Below, in pieces: positions 34,998-46,294 of a stretch of 64,000 nt of DNA (positions are counted from its first letter, which is position 1; each line of letters begins with the position of its first letter). A program made the translations under genes and the position numbers. The stretch is taken from assembly GCA_026225945.1 (NCBI GenBank), contig JAMJFZ010000818.1, positions 5,219,001-5,283,000 on the forward strand, given 5' to 3'. The notes under the pieces are model-generated. The model ran no database searches, was not told the origin of the DNA, and was given only the letters and a program-made list of their open reading frames with translations. The stretch is from Cricetomys ansorgei (Eukaryota; Chordata; Mammalia; Rodentia; Nesomyidae).

Positions 34998-35220
34998 GTG
35001 CTGGGGAGATATCTCAGTGGTTAAGAGCATTGGCTGCTCTTCCAGAGAACCCAGGTTCAATTTCCAAGGCACACACGGTAGCTTACAACTGTCTGTAACT
35101 CCAGTTCTAGTGGATCTGCTGTCCTCTTCTGGCCTCATGAACACACACATATGGTACATAAATGTACATACAGGCAAAACACTCATGAACACAAAAAGAG
35201 TAAATCTAACAAAAATTTTA
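34998..35220 (+). repeat. B2 SINE, well preserved
   Basis: 'gtgctggggagatatctcag', 'tggttaagagcattggctgc', 'tcttccagagaacccaggtt', 'tcctcttctggcctcatgaa', with an A-rich 3' end. Confidence 0.93.
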
Positions 35221-35487
35221 AAATGTATTTCCTCTCTAAACCCAAAAGGTCTAGAAGCAATGACCAGATGGTACCAATGCACTCCTCCAGCTCTTGATGC
35301 TCAGGTTGTGGTCTTTAAATGTTACCTGACACTACTTGAAACCCAGGCCCGTGTAGGAACAGCTCACAAGAGCTTGGAGCAGAAAGGCACCATGTCCTGG
35401 AATATCATGCACTACCAAATGTCCTCACATCAAGAAACCTAGAACATGAAGGGACAAAGATGGGTGGATTTAGGGCTCAAAAATAGC

Positions 35488-35815
35488 AATGGGGGCAAAG
35501 GAGGTAGATACCTCAGTGGGTAAAGTACTCACCACACAAGCATGAGGACCTGAGTTTGAATCCCTAGAACATAATTTCTAGGGATTCATAAAGTTGGACA
35601 TGGTAGCTTATGTCCATAATCCTTGTGCTCCTATGGAGAGATGAGAGGCAGAAAGAAGCAGGAGAGTCCCTTAAGCTCAGGAGCCAGTTCTCTTGGAGTA
35701 CAAAGCAGGCAAGTGACACTGTCCCACACAAGGTGAAGGTCAGGACCAACACCCAAAGCTGTCCTCTAACTTCCATATGAGCGCATGCGTGCACGCATAC
35801 ATACACACTGATTAA
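35488..35815 (+). repeat. B3-family SINE
   Basis: 'aaggaggtagatacctcagt', 'catgaggacctgagtttgaa', 'gcaggagagtcccttaagct', 'tgtcctctaacttccatatg'. Confidence 0.82.
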
Positions 35816-35915
35816 AATAGAGCAACGAGTATAGATTGCAGATGCCTGGAATACACTGAATATAAAAGCATATGCATTGATAATTGTTGCAGTGCTAGGA
35901 AAGATACAGGACCAG

Positions 35916-35972
35916 AAAAAAAAAAAGAAAAGAAAAGAAAAAGAAAAAAGAAGAGGAAAAAAGAAAATGAAA
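35916..35972. repeat. A/G-rich low-complexity run
   Basis: AAAGA-type repeats. Confidence 0.85.
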
Positions 35973-37834
35973 GTAAATCTTAAGAAGAGGCAGTGTTTTA
36001 CTTTGAGAATTTATAACTGAAAAAAAAAAGCTAAGTGTTTTTCTGCCTTCCCAACTTTGGGGTACCTAAAGAATATGAGGGATGAGGGCAAGAGCTTCCC
36101 TTCAAAGTTCCAGAGACAGAATGAGTAAAGGCTGAGAGAATGAGAAAATTACCATTCTGAATGTCCAAAGAGAACAATTCAGGTGAAAGAGTACACATGG
36201 ATGAATCCATTAGATAAAACACTGATGTGGGAACTGACAGAGTAGGGATCAGGGATCAGGCAGTTCATCCTTGTCTGCTGCTCTATTTAAGATGACTTCA
36301 TGCTCTTGATCTACCTCAACATACTCAGAGCAACAGGGATATTCTGAGGATGCAGGAAGGGGAAAGGAAGGAAGAAGAGAGGGAGACATGAAAGTGAAAG
36401 CACATCTCATCAAGTTTTTGTGATGAACTTCTGGTTCAAAGGACACAGGGAGGCAGAGAAATGCTAAGTGGTACCACTAGAAGGATTCATGTGAGGACCT
36501 CTCCAGTACCTAGGTGTTGTAAATAGGTCATGGCACTGGGAAAAAGGGCAGAAAACTCTTGAACAAAAGAGATGTGATCTATAGTGACAGGGAGAAAACA
36601 AGTGGCTGAAAGTGGATGAGGAAGGCTGTAGGGGAGGGAAACAAGGAGTGTAGGGATGCTTCTGGGAACAACAGGTGTGTCTGTTACCTTGGTCCACATA
36701 GTGCTTGCTCAGCTACTAAGACCAATAAACGTTGAGCTGTGACAATTAGTTTTCCACAGAAACCAGGACTTCCCTACAATTTTCTTCTAAGAGTTTCGAA
36801 GTCTGCTTCTATCATTTTGATTTCATTCACTGGGATTTTTTTTTGATTAGATGTAAAATACATGTACATTCTTATAAATAGTCTCAGCCCCAGTGATGGA
36901 TCTCTCCCATCTAGATGGTTCACACTGTGGGGATTCTATATAGATTTCTAGAAAGGTGGGTTTGGTGAAACTTTTGCACATACATGTGTAAGATCACTTC
37001 CTAATTCACAGCCAGTTTCCTAAAGAGACTTCTACTGTCCAGTGCGAGAACATCAATGAGTCACCAGGATCTAATTACACAGGAACTACTTACAAACTTC
37101 AGCACTCCCTGCTTATGTAATTTAGGTCTTTATCTTTTTCTCTTTTATCAGAACACGGAACTGGTGGAATGTGTGGTGTCCATCCATGCCAGCAGATCCT
37201 ATCTGCACACAGCCCACCTAGATACCCAGGTCCTCCTTTGCCTGTTGCAGTCCCTGGCACTACACTGAGTCTTTTCCATAGCTCATCCTGGGACCTGTGT
37301 GATAGATTCTTTCCATCACTTCCTAATGCTCAGTGCTGTCTCCAGCCACACCCTGCAGCAGGAGATCTGCTGCCCAGAAGAGAACATTTCCCTCCACAGC
37401 ACAAGCTACCTCTGGATCCTTCATGCCCAGAACATGGCCTGGAGACAGAGCCTGCTCTGGAGAGACAGCTGAACCCATGATGCTCTATGCTAAACAAGCT
37501 GTAGCAGTGTGGTAGCTAACTACGACGTAGAACTTAAAAGCCAATCAGCTGTACTATCTAATTTAGGTACCACACTGGAACAGCCCTGTGTTTTCACCCT
37601 TCTTCTCACTTCTCTGGTCATCTGACAGAACCCTGGTTTCCTCATCTTTGCCCATCCTGCCCACAGTATCTGATTCCATTACTGTCTCTGCTTTTCCCCT
37701 CCAAGCACAACCCCTTTTATCCATCCCCACATCCCTCCAGTACCCGAGAAGTCACTCTACAAGGAACACAAACAGTCCTCGAGGGCAGGTTCTCATCATC
37801 TTTCTATTGGGAAGCCCTAGTTGCCGGGGTGTGA

Positions 37835-38190
37835 TGGCTAATACTGGCAACTTGATAGCATATAGAATCACCTAGGAGACACACCTCTGAGCGTGTCTGT
37901 GAAAGGGTTTCTAGACTGAGTTAACTGAGGTGGAAAGACCCGCTCTGAATATGAGTGTCCTCATCCCATGGGCTGGGATCCTGGACCGAACAGAAAGACG
38001 ACAATGAGCTGAGCACCAGTATTCATCTCTTCTTCCTGACTGTGGTTGCTATGTGAGACTGGCTGGCTCCCGCTCGCGCTCCCATGACTTGTCTGCTGTG
38101 ATGGATAGTACCTGTAACTGTGAGCTAAAATAAACCTTCCTTCCTTACGCTGCCTTGTCAGGTATTTGTCAGAGCATTGAAGAAAGCAAC
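37835..38190 (+). repeat. Murid interspersed repeat, copy 5
   Basis: 'gatggctaatactggcaact', 'agactgagttaactgaggtg', 'gagctgagcaccagtattca', 'ccttccttccttacgctgcc'. Its 3' end lies about 30 bp from the donor of the 122-nt Sdk1 exon. Confidence 0.78.
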
Positions 38191-38218
38191 TTAACACCCA
38201 GAGCCAGGAGGTGCGTAC

Positions 38219-38340
38219 CTGACCCTCCACGGTCCATCTGCAGATGGCTGTCTTTCCGTCGTAGCCTGGTCGGAACTGAAGAGTGGCTGAGCGAGGGCTG
38301 ATGTTGGAAATGACCAGGTTGGATGGAGCACCGGGAAGGT
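38219..38340 (-). CDS. Sdk1: Sdk1 internal exon: N-terminal part of the third FN3 domain in the window
   Basis: The exon has 122 nt: two bases complete Asp, then 40 codons, ending in phase 0. The acceptor is tatcccccttctag and the donor CAG|gtacgc. It encodes [16 protein letters not shown] through [11 protein letters not shown] to W-T-V-E-G-Q. In this domain the usual B-strand Trp is replaced by Phe (LQF), and the Trp of R-W-T-V lies in the C strand. N-I-S is an N-glycosylation sequon. Codon 33 of the exon is TGC, giving A-I-C-R-W where I recall Ser (I-S-R-W) in other mammalian sidekicks. One base change accounts for this. The exon is followed by the 27.7-kb intron, the largest in the window. 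Confidence 0.93.
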
Positions 38341-38887
38341 CTAGAAGGGGGATAAGAGAGACAGAAAAAGGGTGAACTTCTGTCATAGCTCGGGGAGCGC
38401 AGCAAACGCAGAGAGGAAACAGCTTCAAGATGACTATTTACTGCAAAAGTCACTTGTTTACCAAGCCATGAAAGCGAGAAGCAGTGCAGCTTCCCCCAGC
38501 AAGGCCTCCCAGTAGGATCCTTCCTCTAACAGGGTCACCTGCTGGGCTGCAGGCCATCTGAAGTGGCATTAGAGATTTCTGTCTTATTCATCTCTGTATG
38601 GGGCAGATAATTAATAGGTGCTTGTTGTGCAAAGAAAGACAAGGGAACATGATTACATCCTCTGGCTCTGGCCCTGGCCCTGGCACCAAGAATGGAGTGT
38701 CTGGTTTCTTTTCTCTACTCCCACAATGCCCCAGGAAGTCAGGGTTGAGGAGGGGATGAAGACCTGTAGGCCTTGGATGTGGTTTCCAAGACAACCAAAA
38801 GCAGGTGACAGCGCAGTTTAAAATGAAAAAAAATCCCAAGAGGAAAACAATGGGTTAAAGAGAGAGAGAAAAAAAAAAAGAGAAGAC

Positions 38888-39145
38888 AACAGCGCCGGAG
38901 GTATACACCTCTGCAGGCAGTGTTCACCTGCGCCCACAAAGCCCTGGGCTTGATCCGCAGCACTGCCTAAGACCAGGCATGGCAGTGCAGTTCTGCAGTT
39001 CCGGTACTCAGGAGATGGAGGCGGAAGGATTGGAAGTTCAAGGTTATCCTCAGCTACATAGGAAGCTCGGGGCTAGCCTGGGATATGAGAGAGCTTGTCT
39101 CAAGAAATTAACATAAATAAATAAATAATAAATAAATAAGACAAA
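38888..39145 (+). repeat. ID-B1 composite SINE (B4 type) with AAAT tail
   Basis: The ID half ('agccctgggcttgatccgca') is followed by the B1 half ('aagttcaaggttatcctcag', 'agctcggggctagcctggga'). The tail is AAAT repeats (39110-39140). Confidence 0.88.
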
Positions 39146-39161
39146 AACAAAGAAACAAACA

Positions 39162-39300
39162 ACGGGGCAAGCGGCGGTAGAACACTTGCCTAGCCTATAC
39201 AAGGCTCAGGGTTCTATCTCCATGATCTAAGATGAAGGAAGGAATGAAGGAAGGAAAGAAGGGAGGAAGGGAGGGGAGGAAGAAAAAAAGGAGAGAGGAC
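39162..39300 (+). repeat. ID SINE with GGAA tail
   Basis: 'ggggcaagcggcggtagaac', 'cttgcctagcctatacaagg', 'ctcagggttctatctccatg', then GGAA/GAAGG repeats. Confidence 0.8.
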
Positions 39301-40574
39301 AGAAAGAAAAGTCTGTTGTTTTCAGGTTTCCGAGGGGGCATGGTGCTAGCTTGCACTGCCGGGGGTATTTGAAGGCAGTTGTTGCCACGGGATAATAAAG
39401 CCCCTTCGGTGACAGCGTGGTATTGCCACAAGCAGGGTCTCTAGGATCTCAAGGGTCCTTCTGCATCTGGTTTAATGAATCTGAAGCAGGAAGTGTTTAA
39501 AGCGAAGGACAAGTGACTCTTCTTTCTACTCCTTCGCTCTCTGGATTCTTAAGACAGCTCTTCAGTGTCTAATGGACATAAGCCCGAAGCTCGGCAAACA
39601 AAAGCCGGCTCCTTGGAAGGGCTCCTCGCTGCAGGAGGCTCTTCCTGTGGGACTCAGGATGGTACTCAGTGTGGTAGCGCAGCCCTCTAGCTACAGGTGA
39701 TCTCAGCGGCGTCCCTTCACAGTGGCTACCAGAGGCTTACACAGACAGAGTAGGCACCTCCATCTTGTGACTCGCCCCACTGCAGTTCCAAGTGACTCTT
39801 AGCCTAGAGATAGTAAGGCCGGATGGAGAGAGGGCCCCCAAGGGTCAGTGCTCTCATCCCTGTCAGGAATAGACAGCGTCAAGGCCACACAGCCTTGGAA
39901 TTCACACCAACGCATGCTCTCCCTGGTAGCGGCTCCACTTTTAACACACCATACAGTACATCAGGGCTGCTGTTACAAATGTACTTATGATATTTCAAAT
40001 CCATATGTATGGGAGGGGAAACTTATCCAGAGGCAAACTCGGAAGCCTCACCATACCTCTGAGGTTCCTGGGGCGGGGAGCAGCTCTCAGTGGCATGGCA
40101 AGCATGTGTAATTCTGGTATCCATGTCAGTGTCAAGGGCCAGTACCTTGGGCAGTGGCCACTCTCTTCCGGTGGAAAGGCTTGGTCACAGTGCCCCTTGC
40201 TGGTGGGGACTTGGCCCACACCCAGTGGAGCACCACCTCCTGCAGGCAGCTGCTCTGTGGAGCCAGCTGCTCCCTCAATACCCTCTTCTACCCCCACACA
40301 GAATTTGGACTGAGCGGCTCTGTGTTTAGATAGCGACTCCATGGAGAGAGGGGAGGATGAATATATGGGTTCCCAAGGGCTCCTGGAGGCTTAGGGGACT
40401 CCTTTCAGTGCACACATTTCGTTTGTTTTACATTACCTTTCTTTAGTTACATGTAGAGCAAATAATCAGGTGATGAAACTGAACTGGATGTGGGGAGCAA
40501 ATATCATTTGAGCTCCTGTGACTTTTGGGGGGCCTCTATGGATAAGGTTGTTGTATTTTTCAAATAAGGCAAAT

Positions 40575-40578
40575 TGGC

Positions 40579-40611
<33 letters not shown>

Positions 40612-40900
40612 CGCGCGTGCATGTGCACAGGTGCACGTCTGTGCATGTCGTCATGATGACCTCACTCCATCACTCTCCGCCGTATTCCTCTGAGGCACAG
40701 TCTCTCCCTGAACATGGAGCTAGGCTGGCAGCCATCAGGCCCCAGCGATCCTGTTTCTGCCCTGTCCCTGTAGGTGCTGGGGTTACAGGTTTGTTCCGCA
40801 GCTATGTGTGGCTTCTTATGTGGGTGCCGGGACCCTAACTCAGGTCTTCTTGCTCATGCAGCAAGTGCTCTTACCTGATGAGTCATCTCTCCAGCCCCTT
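40575..40900 (-). repeat. B3-family SINE with TG microsatellite
   Basis: A TG run at 40579-40605, 'ctctccctgaacatggagct', 'gtgctggggttacaggtttg', 'gtgggtgccgggaccctaac', 'gatgagtcatctctccagcc'. Confidence 0.85.
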
Positions 40901-41254
40901 CAAGGAACATCTTTTAAATAGTAGGAGACTTAACAAATTTAACCTTAAGACTAAACTGTTAGACCCATGACCCCCCACTCCCCACCCCCACATACTGTAG
41001 TCCTATGTACGTGTAGGATTTCTGGGAACATATCTCCATCTTTAAAACTGGAGAGCAGGAGTTGGGGGTGGTTTTCTGGAGCTGAGATGGGTGTGCTGAA
41101 CCTTTAGGTGGCTCCTAGGAATTTCAGAGTGACACAACAGAAGGAACGTAAGCCATTTCTGCACTAACGAGCAGACTGCAACAGTGGCTTGCCGAACACC
41201 GACAGCCACGTCTGAAGATTTCTCCCCTTCTTTCTCTCTTTTTTCTCCTTTCTC

Positions 41255-41475
41255 AGATTTAGTTATTTTATTTATGCATATAAATGTTTTGCCTGCATGG
41301 GTGTATGTGCACCATGGTGTACCTGGATGTCCTCAGAGATCAGGAAAGGGCATTGGGTCCCCTGGAATTGCTGTTATAGACAGCTGCGAGCCACAGTGTG
41401 GATGCCAAAAACTAAATCCGGGCTCTGTGCAAAAGCAGCAAGTGCTCTCACCTGCTGATCCTTCTCTCCAGCTGC
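41255..41475 (-). repeat. B2 SINE
   Basis: Reverse complement: 'agatttagttattttattta', 'cagagatcaggaaagggcat', 'aaaagcagcaagtgctctca', 'ctgctgatccttctctccag'. Confidence 0.9.
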
Positions 41476-41529
41476 ATCTTTTCTTATTCCAAACCCCACC
41501 TCTGTTTTGGTAGCTGGCGCTCTAAGCTT

Positions 41530-41745
41530 CATGGTCTTTTTGGATTTTTGAGCCAGGGTCTCGTGTAAACCAACTCACTGTGTAGCTAGGAGTGGCCGAC
41601 AACTCTGGATCCACCTGCCTTTACTTTCGGAATCCTTGCATTACACTTGTGCGTCTCCATACCTGGTTTGCTCATGCTGGAGAATCAAACCCAAGGCCTC
41701 GTACACGGTAGCTGAGATAGCGGAGTTGAACCTTGGGCTGGGGAG
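41530..41745 (-). repeat. ID-B1 composite SINE (B4 type)
   Basis: The reverse B1 half ('gtgtagctaggagtggccga', 'gcctttactttcggaatcct') is followed by the reverse ID half ('ggagaatcaaacccaaggcc'). Confidence 0.75.
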
Positions 41746-41983
41746 ACCATGTTTTAGCCCCATGGAGACCATTACTCCCTTCCCCTTTTAAGCCACTTCT
41801 GCTGGTGCTCACACTCTGGGGGAAAGACACAGAGTCAGATACAGTGGAAGGCTAGGCTGAGGGTGGATCCTGCCTTCACATGTCTCAGCAGTGGGCTTAG
41901 CCCTGCCCTCAGCTCTCAAGGCACTCAGTGGCTTCTGTGTGGAAGTGCCACCAAGTTGGATGGGAAAGACACGATCCACTGAC

Positions 41984-42175
41984 CTGGGGGTACTCCTGAG
42001 GAGATGGTGGACGACGTGGTCAGGCCCACGCCTGCGGTGGTGACGGCGGCCACATCGATGGTGTAGGTGGTGAGAGATGACAGCCCTTGGATCTTGTACT
42101 CATGGGTTGTGCTGTTGAGGGTGTGTGTGAGCCGAGAGTCATTCTTCCCATACACCTCCCAGGAGATCTGATAGC
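41984..42175 (-). CDS. Sdk1: Sdk1 internal exon: rest of the second FN3 domain in the window
   Basis: The exon has 192 nt: two bases, 63 codons, one base, with phase 1 at both ends. It encodes G-Y-Q-I-S-W-E-V-Y-G-K-N-D-S, then L-N-S-T-T, Y-K-I-Q-G-L-S-S-L-T-T-Y-T-I-D-V-A-A-V and S-S-G-V-P-P. The L-T-T-Y-T-I-D-V segment is the FN3 L-x-x-x-x-x-Y Tyr-corner. There are two N-glycosylation sequons, NDS and NST, in the C'-E region. The acceptor is tgtctccgcag and the donor CCCCAG|gtcagt. With the 99-nt exon it forms a domain of about 97 residues. S-S-G-V-P-P followed by D-L-P-G-A-P is the typical linker between successive sidekick FN3 domains. Confidence 0.94.
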
Positions 42176-42555
42176 CTGCGGAGACAGGGAACAGCTGAGG
42201 GAAGAGCCTCACCAGACAGGATGGAAGGCACGCTTCCTTCCCGAGTCGGGTATGGGGTGGCAGGAGAGCACCCTGACTCAGTGGTGAATGAAAGGAGACC
42301 CAGGTCCTTCCTCTGTGATCCCACAGAATCCTCCACCGTGCCTTGCTTCCACCACACAGAGTTGGGCAAGAACGGGTTCCTGGGAGCTCAGGCGCTGGTG
42401 CGCAGAGCAGAGGGTGACAGGCAGGAGCCAGCCTGCCTGCTCTGGTTAGCTCACTCCTGCAAATCAGGAGCCACTGCTGCAGCGCTCCCGTTTTCATGAA
42501 CTGCTATTTTCATTACTCAGCCCCCCAAATTGGTGGCTTGCTCTAGGGTCCCATA

Positions 42556-42559
<4 letters not shown>

Positions 42560-42592
<33 letters not shown>
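42560..42592. repeat. (TG)n microsatellite
   Basis: About sixteen TG units, roughly 385 bp upstream (transcript sense) of the 192-nt exon's acceptor. Confidence 0.97.
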
Positions 42593-42597
<5 letters not shown>

Positions 42598-43699
42598 TTT
42601 GTGTGGTGATTGACAGGCCATTTTTCCGGTTTTCGAAGGGAAAGGTTTCTTTCTCCCTGCACACCCCTACACCCCCCATTTTTCTCGGTTTTGCTTTGCT
42701 TTGGAGCTTTGCCTCCCTTCTTACCGAAGATGCTGTTTTCTAGAAAAACAAAATTAATTTTCCTCCCAATTCTCTTCTCAGTCTGGTGGGGCCTCGTGAT
42801 CACAATTTATCTGGCTTCAGACTCCATCAGTGACTTGGGGCTTAGAGAAAAAAGACCCAAGTAGTGCCTGAGTCAACCCTTCGGAGGGGAGCTGATGGGA
42901 TTAGAGGGCGCTTAAAGTGTCTCCTAAAGAGGGGACAGTGATCGAGAGAGCTCCCGGGTCCTCGGGCAGGCGAAGGAAAACTGCTGAGGACGCTAGCCCT
43001 TCCTTCTTCTCAGGCAATAAGCTTGGGATATGGAAGCGCTAAGACGCATCTTACCTTCCTCTCATTCAGATGAAAGTCATAAATAAAGTTAGAAAACTGC
43101 TCTTGCGGGTGAACAGAAACTTAGAGGACAGTGCCTCGGGACTTTAATGTTTTGGAAAAATAAAAAATTTTTTTAATGTCAGAATTCACTCCCTGCTCAC
43201 TGTCCCTGCAGTCGGTCACACAGCATGGTACCTACCGAGCACCAGGACGGCAAGGCAAGAAGGACCCCTGGAGGAATGCCGGGCCGCGGAGGCCGTGGGG
43301 TCGCCTGAGCACCTGAGTTCCACTGGCCAGTGTCGGGGTGAGTCTCTGCCCCAGGCACATGCAGCGCCGAGCCTCCCTACTCTGTGCAGGCTACGGGGGG
43401 CCTCAGACCCCAGTCCCTGCTCCCTTCTCCCCATGGTGCTGCTGAGGACGGCAAGGGTCGCTCCCATTCTGTCTCTGGCTGCCACCTCCCCTCCACTCTG
43501 GCCCAGTGTCAAGTCTTAGGCTCTCTTTCTCCACCCACTGCCCATACTGCAGCATTACCATGGACTGGTACTAAGCTCTGAGTACTCCTGCTCAACTTCA
43601 ATGGACTTGTGCTAAGATCTGAAAACTATCACTGGCTCTTTCTTCATTGCTAATTTGAAGATTTGGAAAAATAAAACAATGAAAATGCCACTTCTAACA

Positions 43700-44270
43700 T
43701 TTGTGATGGCTGATTTTTGACTATCAATTTGATAAATTCTAGAACAGCGGTTCTCAACCTGTGGGTCTCGACCCCTTTGGGGGTCAAATGATCCTTTCAC
43801 AGGGGTCACCTAAGACCATCTGCATATCAGATATTTACATTATGATCCATAACAGTAGCAAATTACAGTTATGAAGTAGCAATGAAAATAATTTTATGGC
43901 TGTGGGGGGGGGGTCACCACAACATGGGAACTGTGTTAAAGGGTTGTAGCATTAGGAAGGTTGAGAGTCACCAGTCTAGAGTCCCCTAGGAGACAGATCT
44001 CTGGGTGTGTTTGTGAGAGATTTCTAGATTGTATTAATCGAGGTGGGCAGACCTACCCTACCTGTAGGTGGCGCTCTCTTATGGGCCGAGGTCTTAAACC
44101 TGGATAAAAGGGGGAAAACGACCTGGGCACGGGCATTATCGGGATCTGCTTCCTGACTGGTACCATGTGGGCAGCTGCCTCAGGCTGCATCTCTCCAACT
44201 ATAAGCCAAGTTTGTTTATCCTCAGGTATTTGGTCCCAGCGGGGAGAAAAGTAACCAATATACTTCAAAC
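43700..44270 (+). repeat. Murid interspersed repeat, copy 6, carrying URR1
   Basis: It starts 'atggctgatttttgactatc', is broken at 43744, and resumes after 43980 with 'gtcccctaggagacagatct', then 'gacctgggcacgggcattat' and 'gcttcctgactggtaccatg'. Confidence 0.75.
43745..43974. mobile_element. URR1-type hAT-Charlie non-autonomous DNA transposon
   Basis: Terminal inverted repeats: the left end is cagcggttctcaacct and the right end is aggttgagagtcaccag. Internal text 'gatatttacattatgatcca' and 'agttatgaagtagcaatgaa' matches URR1 as I know it. The target duplication contains tctaga at 43738-43743 and 43975-43980, with the central TA expected of hAT elements. It has no coding capacity. Confidence 0.85.
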
Positions 44271-44339
44271 AACGTGTTACTCTAGGGTTGTAACCTATTT
44301 GCAGTAATGTTTCTACTTTTCCTTGGGTTTCACTATTTT

Positions 44340-44470
44340 ATTTATATTTTATTGTTTTTTGAGACAGGGTCCCATTATGTATCCCAGCCTGGCCTTGAAC
44401 TCACAAAGATTCCCTTGGCTCTGCCTCCCTGGTGCTAGGATTAAAGTTGTGTGCTGCCATGCCTGGCTTT
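44340..44470 (-). repeat. B1 SINE
   Basis: Reverse complement: 'ttttgagacagggtcccatt', 'agcctggccttgaactcaca', 'gctaggattaaagttgtgtg'. Confidence 0.9.
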
Positions 44471-44772
44471 TCTTTATGTGATGACTGACAGACCATTCTT
44501 CCAATGGGAGGTCAGCATAAGGGCATCTTACACTAGCGCTGTGAGCTATGAGGAGGAGGCCCAGGGACTAGGCCTGAGAGGTCATGTGATCCTATGTGGA
44601 GTAGGAGAGTTCAGGGCTCCGTGTGTCTTAGGCAAGGACTCACTTTGCCTCTTGGCTGGTGCATTCCAGAGGGAGCGTCTGCCTCAAGGTATGTCCCACA
44701 CATTTTACCTGGGCTAAATCACGTGATCCGCAGGACACACAGTTGACACTGAGATAGTTATCTTTACTTTAC

Positions 44773-44791
44773 AAAAAAAAAAAAAAAAAAA
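44773..44791 (+). repeat. Poly(A) run
   Basis: Nineteen A residues; no retroposon body is recognised upstream. Confidence 0.85.
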
Positions 44792-45209
44792 GGAATCAAC
44801 AGGGAACTCAGGAACTTGCTAGAAACCAACAGTTCTGCCCCAGGGCTGTCTTCTCTATGTCTGAATGGATTCCAACTCTACCCCTGGCACTGGTAGGTTT
44901 TGCCTGATTAATCTCTAAGCAGTGTGAGATTCTAGGTCACTCCAAAGGCCCGGGAAGGGGAGGCTTTGTTGAATGCTGTCACCTTGTCTGCCAGAAAATT
45001 CTATTTGTTTAAAAGCTGCTCTTCAGTAAAATTTACCAAACACAGCATCTTCTTCATCATGTCCATCAACCCGGAGCCAAAAAACAGCAGTTTCGGTGTC
45101 TTCAGTAAGCAGAGCACTGCTGGCGTCTGCTAGAGTCCAAATGGATCACGCTGTATGGTCAACTTGTTACCGATACAAAACGGACACCAAATGGACAACG
45201 GAAGACCTT

Positions 45210-45520
45210 GCCCTGGGACTAGAGAGGTGGCTCAGTCGATAAAGTACTTGCCTTGCAGGCACCACAGCCTGAGTTTGATCTCCAGAACCTACATTTTAAA
45301 AGCCAGGTGTGGTGGTATATGTTTGTAATCCCAGTGCTGGGGAGGGAGGGGCAGGCAGATCCCTTTGCTCACTGGCCAGCCAGCCTAGCCTAATTGCTGA
45401 GTACGAGGCCAAGTCTCAAAAGCCAAGGTGGATAGTGCTCGAGGGTTGACACCTGAGGTTGTCTTCTGGCTTTCATCTACACCTACAGTGCACCCCCAAC
45501 TCAGAAACACACACACAGCC
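45210..45520 (+). repeat. B3-family SINE
   Basis: 'gggactagagaggtggctca', 'gcctgagtttgatctccaga', 'gtttgtaatcccagtgctgg', 'ggttgacacctgaggttgtc'. Confidence 0.87.
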
Positions 45521-46294
45521 TGCTCTGGAGGGTGTAAGCAGAGAGGAAGCCCTGGCTGGGAACTTCTGATGGGTGGTATAGTGGGATGTTGTCACAGGGC
45601 AGGGCAGTGGGCATTTGGTGTGTAAGGATGCCCACCTCCTTACACATGGCTTTGGAGATGCGTGTGGTGGGAGCTAGCCTCTCTGGCCAGCAAGTGCTTC
45701 ATCTAACTGCAGCTCATGGCAGGAGAGAGCAGAGTGAGAAGGTGCTTGGAGCCAGTATTCCCAGCCGCCTCCAGCTGGGCTTCCTACCTGCTGGGAAGGC
45801 CCCCGCTAACTGAGACTAACGACCACGGGAGCTTCAGAAATAATTTTCTGTTGATCTAGAGTAAATTCTCTACAAGAGAGTAGTGCATCCAATCACAGAC
45901 TGTCTGTCTGCATCCCAGCCCTCATAAATCAGAGTTTACAGAGGAAGAGTGGGAGATACTGCAATTTACAACAAGAGCACAATGGGCAATTTACCCGGGC
46001 AGGTGCACGGCCGCCTTTGCTCAAAGCTTCCTTCCCATTCTAGCTGCAGAATAAAACAGAGGTATGGAGTGGGGGTGATCACCAAGGGTCAGGCTGATAA
46101 AGCATCATTTCCGACAGACACCCCACCATAAAGGTCACACTGCCCAGGAGCAAACCTCTAGGTGTGGATGCCTCCTGCAGCTGCCTCCAGCAGCAGGTAG
46201 TTATATGCCTGGTGTCTTTGAAGGAGGGGGTGCGCACTAACATTCTCTGATTTATGCTCAGAAGGTTAGGCTTGTCTTTGGCAGTTTTCCATTT

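Larger units (their letters stand above)
10491..38218 (-). other. 27.7-kb Sdk1 intron splitting one FN3 domain
   Basis: The largest intron in the window, between the exons ending VEGQ and starting VGAIG. It contains many SINEs, two 52-bp ID arrays, a MIR, an old hAT-like fragment and several microsatellite clusters. No ORF in it looks like an Sdk1 exon or another gene. I recognise nothing in about 10500-11060, 12010-12740, 13200-15230, 15935-17400, 17965-18330, 19395-20245, 21400-22255, 22700-23775, 23890-24225, 24570-26150, 26910-28190, 28510-28940, 29280-29760, 31210-32340, 33170-34110, 34430-34990, 35220-35485 and 35980-37830. Confidence 0.75.
38341..41983 (-). other. 3.6-kb Sdk1 intron
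   Basis: It holds an ID-B1 element, an ID piece with GGAA repeats, a B3 with TG tail, a B2 and a minus-strand ID-B1. A short MIR/L2-like fragment may lie at 38560-38630. Nothing is recognised in 38640-38885, 39305-40570 and 40905-41255. Confidence 0.8.

Noticed and set aside
43216..43581. GC-richer stretch with open frames on both strands, considered as a promoter or CpG island
   Set aside because: CpG count is modest, no TSS-like features are seen, and it lies in the middle of an Sdk1 intron.
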